From the NCBI GenBank assembly GCA_010093515.1, contig MU001699.1, positions 245,000 to 308,999 of the forward strand: a stretch of 64,000 bases of DNA. Reading direction: 5' to 3'. Positions within the stretch are counted from its first letter, which is position 1. Every line of letters begins with the position of its first letter. Origin of the DNA: Lineolata rhizophorae. Lineage: Eukaryota > Ascomycota > Dothideomycetes > Lineolatales > Lineolataceae. Below, in pieces: positions 1 through 13,045 of the stretch. The position numbers and the translations under genes are program-made. Below the pieces are notes generated by a model. That model had not been told where the DNA came from, did not search any database, and saw only the letters and a program-made list of their open reading frames with translations.

Positions 1-1010
1 TGCTGCTGGTGCTGGTGCTGCGCGGCGGCCGCCTGCGCCGCGTACAAGTCGGCAACGGCGTCTAGCCGCGGGGCGTCGCCGTACGCCGCGGCGGTCTGCT
101 GCGCCTGCCAGGCGAGCGAGTAGTCGACGTAGGCGAGGGCGGCGGGAGCGTGCGGCGCGGGCGTAGGATACGAAGCGTCGGTGGCGGCGGCGGCGGCGGT
201 CGAGGGCGCGGTCGGAGCGTAGGACGTGTGCTGATTGTGGTGGTTCTGGAGGGACTCGACGTACGAGTGGGGAAACTGGTGGGCAGAGACGTCCTGGGCG
301 CGTTGCTGGTGCTGCAATGTCTGCTGATGCTGCTGCTGCAGCACCGGTAACTGGACCGGCACCACGACCTGCTGCCTCGGCGCCGGTGCTCCAAAACGGG
401 CCTGCCCGCTCCCGCTCTCCGGATGCCAGCTCTGCGGCCTATTCCCGCCGCCGGCCCTAGCCATCATGCCAGGCCTCCTCCCCGCTACTCCTCCCTCGAC
501 GGGCCCGCTTCCGCTCCCCGCATACCCCCACTGGACCCCCTCCATCGACTTCCCTCCTCCTCCTCCGTCGCTGGCGCCTAGCTCGACGCCGCTGAAGCGC
601 TTGACGCTGTTGAGGGTGCGGCGGCGCTCGAGCGCCGCCTGGACGCGCGGGGACGAGTGCACGGAGCGCGGCTTCTCGACGCGGGCGGGGCGGTGGCTGG
701 CCGAGGCGGAGGTGGTGCTGGCCGTCGCGTTCGTTGTCGACGTTTGGAGGCCGCTGGAGACGCGGGAGTGGCGGCGGGGCAGGGAGGAGGTGGCGGTGGT
801 GGTGGATGATTGTGTCTGGCGGGGGAGGGGCGGGTCCGTCATGAGGGCGTCGTGGTCGGCCGCGGTTGTGGGCGGCATTGTCGTTACCGCAGGGTGTGTT
901 AGGTTTAGCGTTGGTGAGGAGGTTGTTGTTGCGGTGGTGGTGGTGGTCGCAGGCGTAGGTGTAGGAGTTGACGAGGGTGACTGGTGGGAGAGGAAGGAGA
1001 GGGCCGTCAT
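1..1010 (-). CDS. N-terminal part of a Q/H-rich, disordered protein of unknown function (runs off the left edge)
   Basis: One uninterrupted minus-strand frame starts at the ATG at 1010-1008 and stays open to base 1, giving 336 codons without a stop or intron; the C-terminus lies outside the window. The protein begins MTALSFLSHQ, then has a Thr/Ser/Pro/Ala-rich stretch to about residue 110. A basic segment around residues 112-150 includes KPRSVHSSPRVQAALERRR and NSVKRFSG. A Gly-rich linker follows, then a Gln/His-rich part (VLQQQHQQTLQHQQ) and an Ala/Gln-rich end with YVDYSLAWQAQQ. Real amino-acid diversity (Trp, Tyr, Val runs) and continuity argue for coding. The overlapping opposite-strand frame 466-1014 and the other minus frame 457-1059 are compositional shadows. 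No domain is recognised; the Q/H-rich part and the long upstream gap would suit a regulator, but that is inference. Confidence 0.72.
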   Translation of the reverse strand, partial: MTALSFLSHQSPSSTPTPTPATTTTTATTTSSPTLNLTHPAVTTMPPTTAADHDALMTDPPLPRQTQSSTTTATSSLPRRHSRVSSGLQTSTTNATASTTSASASHRPARVEKPRSVHSSPRVQAALERRRTLNSVKRFSGVELGASDGGGGGKSMEGVQWGYAGSGSGPVEGGVAGRRPGMMARAGGGNRPQSWHPESGSGQARFGAPAPRQQVVVPVQLPVLQQQHQQTLQHQQRAQDVSAHQFPHSYVESLQNHHNQHTSYAPTAPSTAAAAATDASYPTPAPHAPAALAYVDYSLAWQAQQTAAAYGDAPRLDAVADLYAAQAAAAQHQHQQ

Positions 1011-4000
1011 ATAGTAAAGGTGTGACATTTGGAAGTGAAAGAGGAGAAAGAACCGGCAAGGGAATGCCCGGCCGGTTCGAAAGAGGTCTTAGTCAAGGAG
1101 AGTGAGAAGGAAGTTTCAAAAGAGCAATAATAGCAGCAGCAATATAAAGGAGAGAGTGTGTGAGAGTTTTGGAGGCGGGTGGGTGGGTGGTGGCAGGTAT
1201 GAAGTAGGTTTGAGCTGCATAGATTAAGGCTATGGTTAGACCGACATAATTCCAAGACGGTTTGTACTTCGAGAGTACATACATATGTATGTATATGCCC
1301 GAAGTGGCAGCGGCACCAGGCGGACACCAAGTGCGCCGGCCAGCGCTAGCTCGGCGGTGGCATGGTAGCCACAGATTGGATCACGGATCGTCATGGGTTG
1401 GACGTCAAGAGGCGAAACCAGGGACCGGCGGCGGTAGCAGCGGGCAGGCATGATCTCGGATCGTAATCAGGCTGCGGATACCCGCTTCCATGATTCCCAG
1501 AGCCGAGACTTATCAAACTAAGGGACCAAGGATGGGCCCAAAAAAGAAAAAAAAAAATCAAAACGGAACGTGGTTCCAAGAGCTTGTTTGCGTTGTACCA
1601 CGCCCGGCGTGCCGTCGTGCCCGGGGAGGGGGGGGTTGTTGGCGGGGGGAGGCAGGGTGGCAGAATATACGTATGTACTCCGTGGTATGGCAGCAAAAAG
1701 CGGAGGCGCAAGGGCAAAAGCACGCATGCACGCACGCACGGCTGCTGGGGTTCGTTCGTGGAGGTACGTAGAGGCGGTGGCCCATGGATCCCGACTCCTT
1801 CAAGGCTGCGCAACCGCCAAAACGGACATGGGGGCCCTCCCGCCTCGGCCCTCCAGTCATGGCCGCGACCGGGCAAGCTGTTCGAGCCGCCGGCCGTGCG
1901 GCGCGGCCTGGTCCGTCGTCGCATAGCGGAGGGGCAGATGGCGGCAGGGGACGGCGGCGGCGCGAGGTGCGAGACGTGACGAGGCGTCTAGCGCAGGGCG
2001 AGGGGGGTTCCGGGGAGGGCCGGCAGGTTGGGGATGCGTGGATGCCGCGTGGTGCGAGGGCGCGGAAGCCGACGCCTAGAAAACGACAATCGGGCGGGAG
2101 AAAGGGCCAATGGAGCGCCAAATCACGGGAGAAAGCGAGAGCGAAGGGCGACGGCGGCGCGTGCGCGCGCACCGGTCTCGTCTCGTCTTCGCCGCTGCGG
2201 GGCCCGGAGGGGCGAGAAAAGGGCCCGCCGAGAGGAATCTGCACGGCTGACTGGAGCTGGCAGCCCCGGCCGGCCGGGGCGGGTATGTATCATGGCGCAA
2301 CCCGCCGGCTGCTGAGCTACTACGTACGTACATACATATGGAGCAGAGCGAGATCCGTGTCCCGCGTCCTCGTTCCGCCCGGGATCAGCTGCACGGGATT
2401 GGGCCGAAGAAGAAAGTCCCCCCATTGAAACCCGCATCATTTTAGCCTCGCCCGCAAGCAGACCCGGGGGTGTTTTGGCGCCGGGAGGTTCACGACGCCG
2501 ACCCCCCTGTCAAGCCTACATGGCGACTCGCAGGCCCCAAACTCAACTCCCCAATGCTCCAAGACTCCAAACGTCTTTCCGCACCCCTGTCGCCCCCCAT
2601 CCCGCCCTGCCCTGCCCTGCCCTGCGACCCACCCACACACGCGGCGACCTGTCCGCCTAGCGCCTACATAGCGAAGAGGTGCCCGGGAAAGGGGGGGGGA
2701 AGGGGGCAGCTAGACGGAGCGCTGCTCGCACCGTGCGCGTTCAAACCGCCTCCCCCGGGGCGCATGCCCGCCGGCCGGTCGGCAGGACGAATTTCTGGAA
2801 AAGCTCGAACCGTTCCGCACCCACACGTACTGCGTGGGTAGGCACATACATAGGTACATAGGGGAGACCGGGGCTGGCCGGCGGCAACGGGGTGGCAGTG
2901 CGCACGCGGTTCGTCGGCGACTCGACCGCCAAGATCCCTGCCCTGCACCAAGGTAGGTGCTCCGTTCGTACGAGGGAGTTCCTCTCCGGGAGGCGCCTCG
3001 AGGCGGTCGTGCGCCGACGAGACACGATGTTGGGCGCAACCGACCCTACCTAAGCAAGCAAAGGTGGACTTTTGGCCGCCCGTCCTGGCCTGACTCTGCC
3101 CGCTTTGCGTTTTGCCCGGGCTTGTGATTCATACATACGAGTGGGACAATACGGCGCTCGCCCGCTTGCTTGGCCCGCCGGCCGATTTGGATCGTCCTTG
3201 ATGCAGCCCGTGCCTCTCTCTCGCTCCGGCGAGCTCGCTCATCACCCCTTACTATCCCGCGTTCGATTCGCAGGAAGCGCCGCGGGCCACCGGTCGGTCG
3301 TACATACGGCGCAGCCTGTACCCTACCTATGTCCACACCTATCTATGTGCGTGGGGTTCATACAGCCCCGGATGGATCCAAAGCCGCTGCACAGGGAGTG
3401 CGCCACCGATTATGTACGTCTTCCTTCGAGATGCGCACACCCCTGGCTGGAAAAAGGCAAGTCGGACGAAGCGCGACCCGAGGCGTCGTGTACGTAGTAA
3501 GTGAGTCAGTGTGTTAAAAGCCTCCTCAGCCGATCCCATCCCGCCCTGCCTTCCCTAGCGGCCGCCCCGAGAGTGTGTGTATGAAAAGCAAAACCCCAAG
3601 GGCTCGCGGGCTGTGTTGGTGGTACTGTAGCATGTAGTAGTGGCATGAAATGCGGGACCCTCTTAGCGCGCAGCAACGACAGGTTACTCCGTGCATACGA
3701 AAAGCCAATCCAGAGCATCATGTGCGTCCCGCCGGCCGGGGCAGGCCGTCGGTCTTTTTTTGTGCGTCCGGTCGGTCTGTTCCGGTCATTCCAAGGACAG
3801 CTGCCCGGCCGTTGCGGCTGTGAGCATGGACCCATGAGACAGGTCCGTTCATGGCCTCCGTGGCGGGGCTGGAACGCTGTGTACCACGTAAGGTAGCTGT
3901 CTATGTATACGCTGTATGCAGTAGATGTACTAGGACATGTACCTTGTGCCTGATGATGCTACTAATAACTCCTTCCTACCTAGATACCGATCCTTGTCCC

Positions 4001-5111
4001 GGTCCATTTTGGAGACGGTTGGTGGAGCTCGATTGGCGCTGGGCTGCTGCGTACATGCGTACGTAGTAGTAGGTAGGTACCTACGTCCTTTGTCATGGCC
4101 CGCCTTGGCCCAAGACCCAGGCCGAGGCCAGCGTCTCGAGAGTGCTCAATCCGGCCCTGGCAGAGAGATTTAGCGGAAAACCTTGCCGCAAGCTAGCCTC
4201 ACCCTAGCCCCGGCGGCGCGGCGGCTTTCGAGACGCGAGGCAGCGACGAGATCTGAGAACGCCAAGAAGGCAAGAAAAAAAATAAAAGAAGAGCCGGGTC
4301 CCGGCCGCCTGGGATTCGCTACGTAATTCCTTGATTTTTCTTAGGGGTTGAGTCCGGGCTTTCCTTGTCGCGTCCAATCGCTGGACCTACTATGCCCGGA
4401 GCACTCTCGCAAGGCTGTCACGGGGCAAGGGATCGAGTTCAACCACCCGCCCCGCCCGACGATGCGCCGCGCCGCGGCCGAGGATGCAGGGATGCGGGGT
4501 GCGTGTCTGCCACCAATTTACCTACATACGTAGCAGGCATGCGCCCACGGGCGAGGGAAGATGCGATGCCAGCGCGCGCCCCGGGCCCGCGCCATGGGGC
4601 CGCGCACATGCGCGCCGCGCCAACGGACGATGGGATTGTGCCCGCCCCCGGCCGCCGGTCCTCCGCCCGTCCCAGCCGATCCCTGCCCAGCCCTTCTCGC
4701 CTCCCCTCCCCCCCCCTTCCAAACCGCACCCGCACCGAGCGCGCCCGCCGGCGCTTCGTGCCCATCGCGCCGCAGCCGTACATCGCGGCCTGCTGCGTAC
4801 CTATGTAGGGATGGGAAATGTCGGGTTGGGGCAAGGGCAAGCGGCGGGGTCGAAGCGCTCTTGCGCGCGTGCTCTGTAAGAGGGCGGTCGAACAACGTGT
4901 CGAGATCTCGTTAGGCCTGCTTGCTTGCTCCGGGCATCTTCGAGCTCGGCCGCGAACAAGGGCAGGCACCGAGCTGGCTATATGTACAAGCGTAGTATAT
5001 CCAGTCGTATGTACCGCCCTCGCCGCCTCGCCACAGGCTGGCGGCAGAACGGGACCAGACAAACGCCGGAAGTTTTACGAGAGCATTAGACCGGCGTGGT
5101 GGCTTGCGCCT

Positions 5112-5160
5112 GGTAGGTACATATGTACATACGTAGGGATGTATGTATGTATGTGCCTAG
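5112..5160. repeat. TAC/GTA motif cluster with GTAT microsatellite
   Basis: This stretch is built almost wholly from TAC, GTA, CAT and ATG triplets and includes a run of GTAT units and a CCTAGG core. It is one of the clearest members of a family of similar clusters in the GC-rich intergenic DNA; others are near 1275-1300, 2320-2341, 2843-2863, 4040-4085, 8925-8957, 10285-10306, 44284-44312, 44725-44748, 56195-56226 and 56912-56950. Confidence 0.75.
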
Positions 5161-7527
5161 GTAGTGCGCAGATCCATCCAACTTCTTCCTTCCGAGCTTC
5201 TCGCTTGCCTACCCTAAACTGCACCGAGCAGTCCCACCCGAACTGCCTTGCGCGCCGCCGTGCTGCTCTGTTCCCCCCTCTTCGCTGCTCCGTGCTGCGT
5301 GCTTGGCGGCCCATGGCGCTGCTTGCACGGCCGCAAGTGACGAGACCGCTCGGAACACACGCGTCTCGCGTTGAGGGCGGCGGTGGCGGCGAACCGCCCA
5401 GGGCACGCCCGCACGCGGCGAGCTTGGGGACGTAGGCGAAGGCCCGAACCAACACAACGCAGCGCTGGACAGGGGCGCGTGGCGGGCGGTGGGCGGGGCA
5501 GGAATTGCTGAGTTGGGACTTGTGGATCGGAGGGTGTGGTAGTGGGGGACTCTTCAGTGATGGGTTGATCCATCGATTGACACTCACTGCCCGACCACTG
5601 ATTTCACTACCCGCGCATCCGGCGCCGCAGTATTACGGGCTGGGCCTAGACTGGACTAGACGGGACAGAAGTACTGTCAAGTACATACAACTCTCTACAT
5701 TCCGTCTACGGTACTGCCACGATTGCCAGTACCATGCAGAGCTGGTGATGCCTGGTGATGCTCACTTTCCTGTTCCTTTCTCCTCTCACTCTTTGCTCGG
5801 TCGGGCGAGTTGCGCTCTTTTCCACCCATCACACAGCTCAGCTGGTCAGCGCTCGCGAATTTCCTCCTCCAATCAAATCCTCCAGGCAGCGCAAGCGAGT
5901 GACAATCTACCCGATCGACCGCCGAGCCTAAACTTTCGATGCCGCCGTTGGAGTTTGTTTCATCGTCAGCGAAAGTGAACTCCGGTGGCCTAGCGGATTG
6001 GTCTGACCTGACGGCCAGTCACTCGCTACTGCTGCACTTGGCCACCCGGTCACTCACCGGGCCCTGCACGTAGTAGGGAGGTCGGTAGCTTGGTAGGCAC
6101 GCAGCAGGAAGGCGGAGGCCCGCGTATGTGCTCCGACAGGCTCCCTCGCGAAAAAGCCAAGGAAGAAAAAGGGCAAACTGGCCGGACGGGCAATTCGACG
6201 AGGCTGGAACTAAGTTCGAGGCCTGCGCCCGCTTTGGTTGGGATCCAATCCACGCCCCTCCCCTTGACCCTGGTTTCGCGCCTTGGATCGAGCGCGCTGA
6301 CTCCTCGATGCGCTTTGCCTCAGCAACCCATGCGCGCGACCCGCCTGCTTGCGCATCTTTTGTATGGTACGTAGGTAGGGTGTGTGTGGGCTGGAACGGC
6401 GGGGATGCAGCAGGTTGTGCGAGGCTGGGGGGCACTAATAGTTGGTCCGTTGGGACCGGCATCGCGAAGCAGCCAGCCTCGCACCCTTCTTTTTATTTTC
6501 ATTATTGTTATTGCTAGGTGCGGATCACGCATCATGGTAGATGGGATCGCAGGGAAAGGGTGGGATGGGCGCAGGGACAAGTCGAAGGCAAAGTGCAGAT
6601 AAAAAGTGTGACCACTTTTTGCCTTCTCCTGCGCTCTGCTTGGGACGCGCACGCGTGCGCACGCACACACACACACGACGGCCCAATTCATCCCCGTCCG
6701 ACGTGGATCGTGTGCCTTGGTTGTCGTGTTGGCAGGCCAGAAGCAGAACGGGAGCGTGCGGCTTGGGCATCGCGGGCCTCCTCCAGCCAGCTGCCCCGTA
6801 CCCAAACACGCATTCACGGAACCCGGTAGCCTAGGTACATCACTTCTCCATGTTGAGCTTCAACGCGTACATTCCTAGTATGCTCTTACACGTTCCGAGC
6901 CCTGTATCTAACTTGCTACCTTTAGCGCACCTACTCCATTGTGAAAGACAAAAGTTTCTTTTTTTTCTTTTTTTTTTTTTAATCCTTCGCCATCATCTCC
7001 GCGCTCCGACGGGCAGCTGCGTCCAGCGCGCCAGTCCCGGCGTCTCCGGCGTCGGCGCCTGCTAGCGGGGCTGAGCGGACAGCTGGTCAAAGTCAACGCC
7101 AGAAGTTCGGCCGCATCTCCATCTAGAGCACCCCAGCCACGTCCGGTAGAGAATTTCCCACCGGGCCACTCGGCTGCCGCGCACTGTGCTACGAGACTAT
7201 CGCGTCTAATGGAGGAGAGAGGTTGGATGGGTTGATGGTGTGGTGCGGCGGATGGAACGCGGAAGGCGGCCTCACCTTGGGAGGGTGCATGATGATGCGG
7301 GCCCATATCGTTGTAGCAGGGCGCAACCTGAGTCTTTGCTACCTATGACAACCCACACGGGGCCAGCGAGCGGCCAGCAATCCATCCCATTGCACCTTGG
7401 CGCCACTCTCGGTCTCGCAGAGCGGCTACATAGGTACGTACGAGCACGGCCTTGTCCCGGCGGACCCTGGCTCGATCCAGGCCTCTCGAGCCGCGCGCAC
7501 CGTGCTACGTTGGTATGTACCTGCTCC

Positions 7528-7555
7528 GTACTACGTACTACGTACTACGTACTAC
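7528..7555. repeat. Tandem GTACTAC microsatellite
   Basis: Four head-to-tail copies of a 7-base unit (GTACTAC), ending in ACTAGG. It lies in the gene-free region and is the most regular of the TAC-type clusters. Confidence 0.85.
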
Positions 7556-10500
7556 TAGGTCTGTATGTACCCAGTTGGCAGTTGGCACACGGACATCGCT
7601 CGGTTGCGAACGGATGGATGCCGGCCGTCCGTCTGGGGGTCCCGCCCGGAGCAGGGGGCTCACGAGCCAACTCTTGAGCCTTGTCCGTCGAAGAACAACG
7701 GAAGAAGCACAAACCCCCCATACCCCCTGCGCACCGCTTCATCTCCACCTTTAGCAATGCCACCCTTCTCTTCTCCTCCACCCACCCCTTCCCACACTCC
7801 CGGGGTCTCGCTCCAGGGTGGCTGCTGGCCCGTTAGCGCCGGTTGGCCCTGGGGTTTCGCGCACCCGCAGGATGATCGACGAAAGTCAGCGCCGTGCCGC
7901 CGTCTGCTGGGAACCCGCTAAAGCCGCCCCAGCCCGCGAACGGCCCTTGCTGCCGGGCGCCGGAAATCCAAAATGGCTAAATATGGCGTGGCCATACCCT
8001 TCCCCCCCCCCCCCCCCATGTCTTGCACAACTCCTGGAAAACGGGTGGAACCTGCGTTTAAGGGTTCCTCCAGGCCGTCAAACCGGTCTGTGCTGTGCTG
8101 AGCCTCCCCAGCTTGCGCCAAACCCGACCCGCCTGTCACGCGGGCATTCTTTCCATCTCGCTTGGGCTGGAGGTTTGGGTGGTTCTGCGGTGTCTGGTCT
8201 GATGCAGCCAATATTACTCCCTGCGTACCCGCCTTCAATTCCAACAGATTGCGGTCGAAAGTGCGCCGCGGCCTGAACGCTCCGTGGGATACGCGACCGC
8301 GTGAGATTGCATGTATTTCGAAATACCGACGGGCCATTCGTTCTAGGGCGCCGGTGCTTACATACCGCATCCTGTCGCCTAGCCCGCTGTTCAGCGTTCC
8401 ATCGTGCCCAAACCCCACCCCACTCGGGGTCTCTCCGTCATCTCGTTCATGCGGGCGCCATCGGATCGCCGCAAATCTAAAGAAGGGAAACCTGGGCGCG
8501 GCAATTGATAAATGTCGTTCCACACCCGGTGGCTTTTCGCTAGGTACGCAGACCCGACCTGATCGGCCGCTCATCGCCGCATTTGACGAAATGCTCCGGT
8601 TTCACTCGCGTCCAGCTGATCCTCAACTCGACGCCGGCAACCTCTCCACCTCATCTCATCATTACGGGGGCACAGCTATACCTCCAGTAGCACCGGACCC
8701 AAGACACCAAGAGAGGCCCCTCCCATACGAACGGATAGCATTTCGCAAACTTTCGGGCGCCCCGTAAACCCCCCAAGAGAGACCCGCAATCCTGCAATCA
8801 CGATGCGCAAATACGCTCATCCCGCCCAGGCGGCAAATCCACCCTGTCTGCGGTTTCGGGCCCTGCCGCCACTTAATCGAGCCAAAACACCCGAACGAAA
8901 AGCGCAAAAAGAAAAGGGCTCCTGTACACACATACATAGGTACATATGTACCTAAACCCATGACGTACCCCTGTCTGGCCGTTCCCACGAGCGCAATACA
9001 TACCTACAACGTGGCTCACTTGCCATGTAGGGTGTGCCGTCCGCCGCACATTTTTACCCACCATCCCGCACCTAAACTACGCATAACCCCCTACCCCCCT
9101 AGCTCCATCCACGCTCCACCCGTTTTTGCTCTCCCTCCCCCCCTCCCCCCCGGCAAAAAGCAACGACGCCGGCCGCGAGAGCCGTGTGCTTAGCACATGG
9201 TTCGCCGCCAGCCGAGACTGCCCGCCCGACGACCCGGGCTCGCCCTAGCTCGCGCGCGTCTTTAGCGCCGTTCCTCAGCCGGGGAAAAAAAAAAAAAAAG
9301 AGCCATGTATGTGTGTATCGGCCGGCGGCGTCGGATGGGGCCCCGCGGCCATGGGGATGGCGCTTTTTTGGGTCTTCCATCTGCCTTTTGGGCCCTTGGG
9401 GCAGGGGTGCTATGTACATGGGCACATAGACGCTGCCGCGTGTGATGGGCGTCCGGGAGAGCCCAGCCCGGGAGAGGTTGGTGGCGGGGTTTACGGGCAC
9501 TTTTAGGCTCACATGTACGGGAGCTTCGTACATGGCGGTATAGGTGGGTTATGCCTAGAGCCGCGCCGTTGCGAGCGAGTTGAGTGCGTGCATGCCCGCG
9601 TGTGTTTGGCCTGAAGGCGGCCGCTGCCGCGAATTGCCCCCCAGGCCGGGGGGCCGCCATGCCCATGATCCATCGGCATCCTTTTCTCGGTCATTGCCTG
9701 GAATTAGAAGGTTGGATCTCCCAAGACGCCTTCGTCACGGGCATACGTCGTGGTCCATTCCGTATACCGTAAGTAGGTTCCGGCCGCCCACGCGCGCTTA
9801 GACTAGATTGCGATAATCAACCTACGCACATGCCGCGCCTCGAAGGAAGAAAAGAAACGTGCTAGGTTGAGCCAGGCGCCCGCATTTCGGTCGCGTATGT
9901 ACCCACGGCGCAGCTCGTTTCCGCCGCCGCGGCCGGTACGCACATACATACAGGACTGCCTACGCGGGACAAACTCCGCCCACTCGCCATGTTCGGTCTG
10001 TGACGTCTCGCGTTCTAGACCGGGCGGGTTAAACCCACAGCCCGCCGTGCTGCGCCAAAAGTCGGTCAGTCATGCTTTGTTCCTAGGTCCTCCCACCTTG
10101 TGTTTGACTCGCTCGTCCCGTGCGTGTCCGGGGGCCTTGGTGCGCAGATCAACCTTTTCCTTCGGCCTTTTTGGGTCCTCCCTCCTCTCGTCGCGCCTCC
10201 GAACCCCTGTGGCTGAGGAAGGGTGCAAACGGCCCCGGAAAAAGAGGACATGGATGCAATCGTTGACCCACTAGGTTAGATGTACAGCAGATAGATACAT
10301 ACGTAGTGCATACCACAAACGTCACGCAAAGCTAGACTTCGCCTTTTTTATCGTCACGCGATCACAGATCCACGGTCCGGTCCAACTGCGTTCTTTTGGC
10401 TTTCCGCCTCCCCGTCGAGTTCCCGTCTCGCTTTTGCTTTCTCGCGACCTGGACATCACAAAATGCTATTGCTGTGACAACGCAGCTCTTCCGACTGCCC

Positions 10501-12077
10501 CGGGCGAGTAAGTGACCGGCTCCGCGGACCTGTCTCCTGGTCTGTTTCCCCTTGACTAGAGCTGGGCTAGTGAAAGGGCGCTTCCGATCACCATGCGTTT
10601 TTTGCCGCCACCAGCCAAAAGCGGACCCCTTCGCAGAAACGCATTCGATCTTTTTTTTGTCGCCGCCTTGTCCCGGCCGTCGCCGTTTATGCCAACCGCC
10701 ATCCTAGCGTCCCAAACTCCCGATGCCCCTTTGACGCGTCCGCGGAACTCCAGAAAGGAAAAGATTGTGGAACTCCCGGCGGATCGCCTACCTGCCCTGT
10801 GTTCCCCAACCTGCGTACATACATAGGCCCCCGCTAACTCTTCCGGACGCTGCAACCCTTGCATCTCGGCTCGGCGATCGTGGGAGCCTTGGTTTGGTCT
10901 CGTGGAATGGGACGAGGATCTCTTTCGCTGTCTTGTCGGCGGTGCGCGTTGGCGTGTCTTTCGACCGTACAGTACCAGGCAGGGAGGTAGTCAAAGGGGC
11001 TAACCCTCGCTTTCCACACTTTCAGCTTTGCTGCTCGCCCGCCGGCGTTTTCCTTTTCCATGGCAGCGAGAGCTCGGCTTGGTCTGCCATATTGGCTGAG
11101 TTACCGATTCCGGCGGCCAGCCCCGTCAGAGTTCCGACCAGTCACGCAGCTGCCTCGACTTCTCGCCCCGCTTCCCCGCCTTTTGCTCTTCGTGGGCCGC
11201 TGCGTTCACACCGCCGGACTTTCCCATTTGAACTTTTTGCGTGTGCACCCGGGTGTCGATGCCGTCCTTGAAGATCGCTTCTAGACAGGCACAGGACGTA
11301 GCACGGCGCCGCCCGTCGTGCATCTCCGCTGCCGTCGAGATGCCTCCCTCTCTTCTCCGCCGGCGGCCCCGTCGGGAGCTTTCCCTTTCTCCGCTTTGCC
11401 GGGTCGCGCGAGTCAGGATTGGACTGGGGCAAAAGGGTTCACGGGCCCGCGCCTGACGCCGCAGCCGCGCCAGCTCGTCGTCTCGTCTCGTCCGCAACGC
11501 CGCTTGCGACGAATTTAAGGCGGGGCCGAGTAACAAGGCGACGTGGATGTGATTTCAGTTTTCTTTTTCTTCTTCCCCCCCATTCTCTGCGTCCTTGCCG
11601 GTGCGTGTGACCGAGATGTCGCCGTGCCTGCCCAGGTGTTCGTGTGGCTAGCTACACAGGGAGCGGCGACGCTCGCCTACCCGACCCGCGCACTAAGGCG
11701 CATGTTGTGTGTACTTCGTGCCCCCATATACGCTCTTACTCGCGGGAATGGCAGGCCAGGCTGGAGACAACTTCCCCTTCCGCTCCGCAAGGATTTCCCC
11801 CAGGGATCACCGACGCGACGCGACGTGACCGATTCTCGGGATTTGCCTCGGCCCTGCTCAAGCCACTGCTTCTTTTGACGCACCGGGCTGCGGCTTTGCT
11901 GCTGCGCCGTTGCTCGTGCGTTGCGCCGCTACGGCTTGCTAAAGGAATGGACGGAGTGCAACGTGATGCAGTGCCCTCACTCGTTGACGGTCGTGCTGTC
12001 TGGGTCCTTGCTTATAGCTGACATGCAGGGTCGATCTGTAATGCGTCGAGCGTTGCGGCGCGGCGTGAATAGAGCGG

Positions 12078-12362
12078 TCAGTAACGAGTGAAATCGATCC
12101 CGCCCGGAGGCTTCGTGCTCTTTAGCCGAAGTGATCGTCCATAGGGTGTTCTCTGTAGGATCGCATTTCGGACTGATAGGAGTGTGCGGAGGACTCCGTA
12201 GAGTAGTATGACAATGACGGAGATTGCGCTGAGCAAGCAGGTCAATCTTGAGTAGATTATTACGCCAATTGGTAGGTTCGAATGGTTAAACGAGACGATT
12301 GGCACGTGTACGAGTACACTGATAGGAGAGCACGTTGCCCAGCCGCTTTCAGTCGTCATCAA
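12078..12362 (-). other. Short open frame with a predicted membrane helix, unrecognised
   Basis: A minus-strand frame of about 94 codons begins MMTTESGW and has a hydrophobic segment (about residues 30-60, including SVIVILLYGVL) followed by Arg-rich sequence. The surrounding 11.9-12.6 kb is less GC-skewed than its neighbours. No intron-exon structure, homologous motif or strong start context was found, and the same frame is closed just upstream. It could be a decayed gene piece or chance. Confidence 0.15.
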
Positions 12363-13020
12363 GTGACCGTCAATGAATCGGTTAATATCTGCGACAGTGC
12401 GAGTGGATCGGGAATCTTGTCACGCTTAATGACTGAGCTTGACTGTCGTGGACGGACAATATGAATAAGCAAATGATCAACCGGAAAGTCCGAGTCCTGG
12501 CCCGACGTCTCGAGTGACTGGAGCACAACAACCCCTACTCTTGAAGCTAGTATCCCTAACCGGTTTGCAAATGGTACTGCCTAGGTACTGCGACGCAACT
12601 CCACGGTTGCTATTTAATTCTCCGGGATAGAATCCAACCAACCCCGCTTTCACTTCGTATCAGTTCCCCGGACGACTGACTTCGCACAGCACACGCAGAA
12701 GCCTTCCGGACTACGTAGCACTCCTCCGGCTGGTGCCCGAGCAGCCAGCCTTGGACACGCGATGCAGACGTCTGCGCGTTCCAATAGTCCGATGAGGTCA
12801 CGCGTCGACGACGCGTTCCATCATCTATGTACGTAGCAGGCAACCACATTAGCCGCTCAAACAAGGCCGGGCGCCGCGCAACGCGCGCCACCAGCAGACG
12901 CGACAAGCAAAAAATCGACGGCTTATGTAGGAACCCCCCCCTCCATCACGCTTTGCATCTACGTTTCACGTACAGGCTGGCGGGTGCGCGGCGGAGTCGC
13001 GGCAGTGCCTGCTACGTACT

Positions 13021-13045
13021 GTAGGTAGGTAGGTAGGTAGGTAGG
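13021..13045. repeat. GTAG tetranucleotide microsatellite
   Basis: Six tandem GTAG units. A second shorter run of the same unit lies at 14404-14421, also between TAC-type motifs. Confidence 0.9.

Noticed and set aside
1558-2244. 228-codon minus frame and several overlapping plus frames at 1.5-2.4 kb
   Set aside because: Six-frame openness from GC content; low-complexity Arg/Pro/Ala translations and no splice signals joining them.
5979-6047. tRNA-like segment with GGTGGCC and GGCCACC ends and a TGGCCTAGCGG box A
   Set aside because: The ends pair and a box A-like sequence is present, but no GGTTCGA box B, no proper anticodon arm and a length that does not fit a tRNA.
7918-8767. Overlapping 218-codon minus and 201-codon plus frames in the first desert
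   Set aside because: Mutually overlapping on opposite strands, no domain, no consistent start context or introns.
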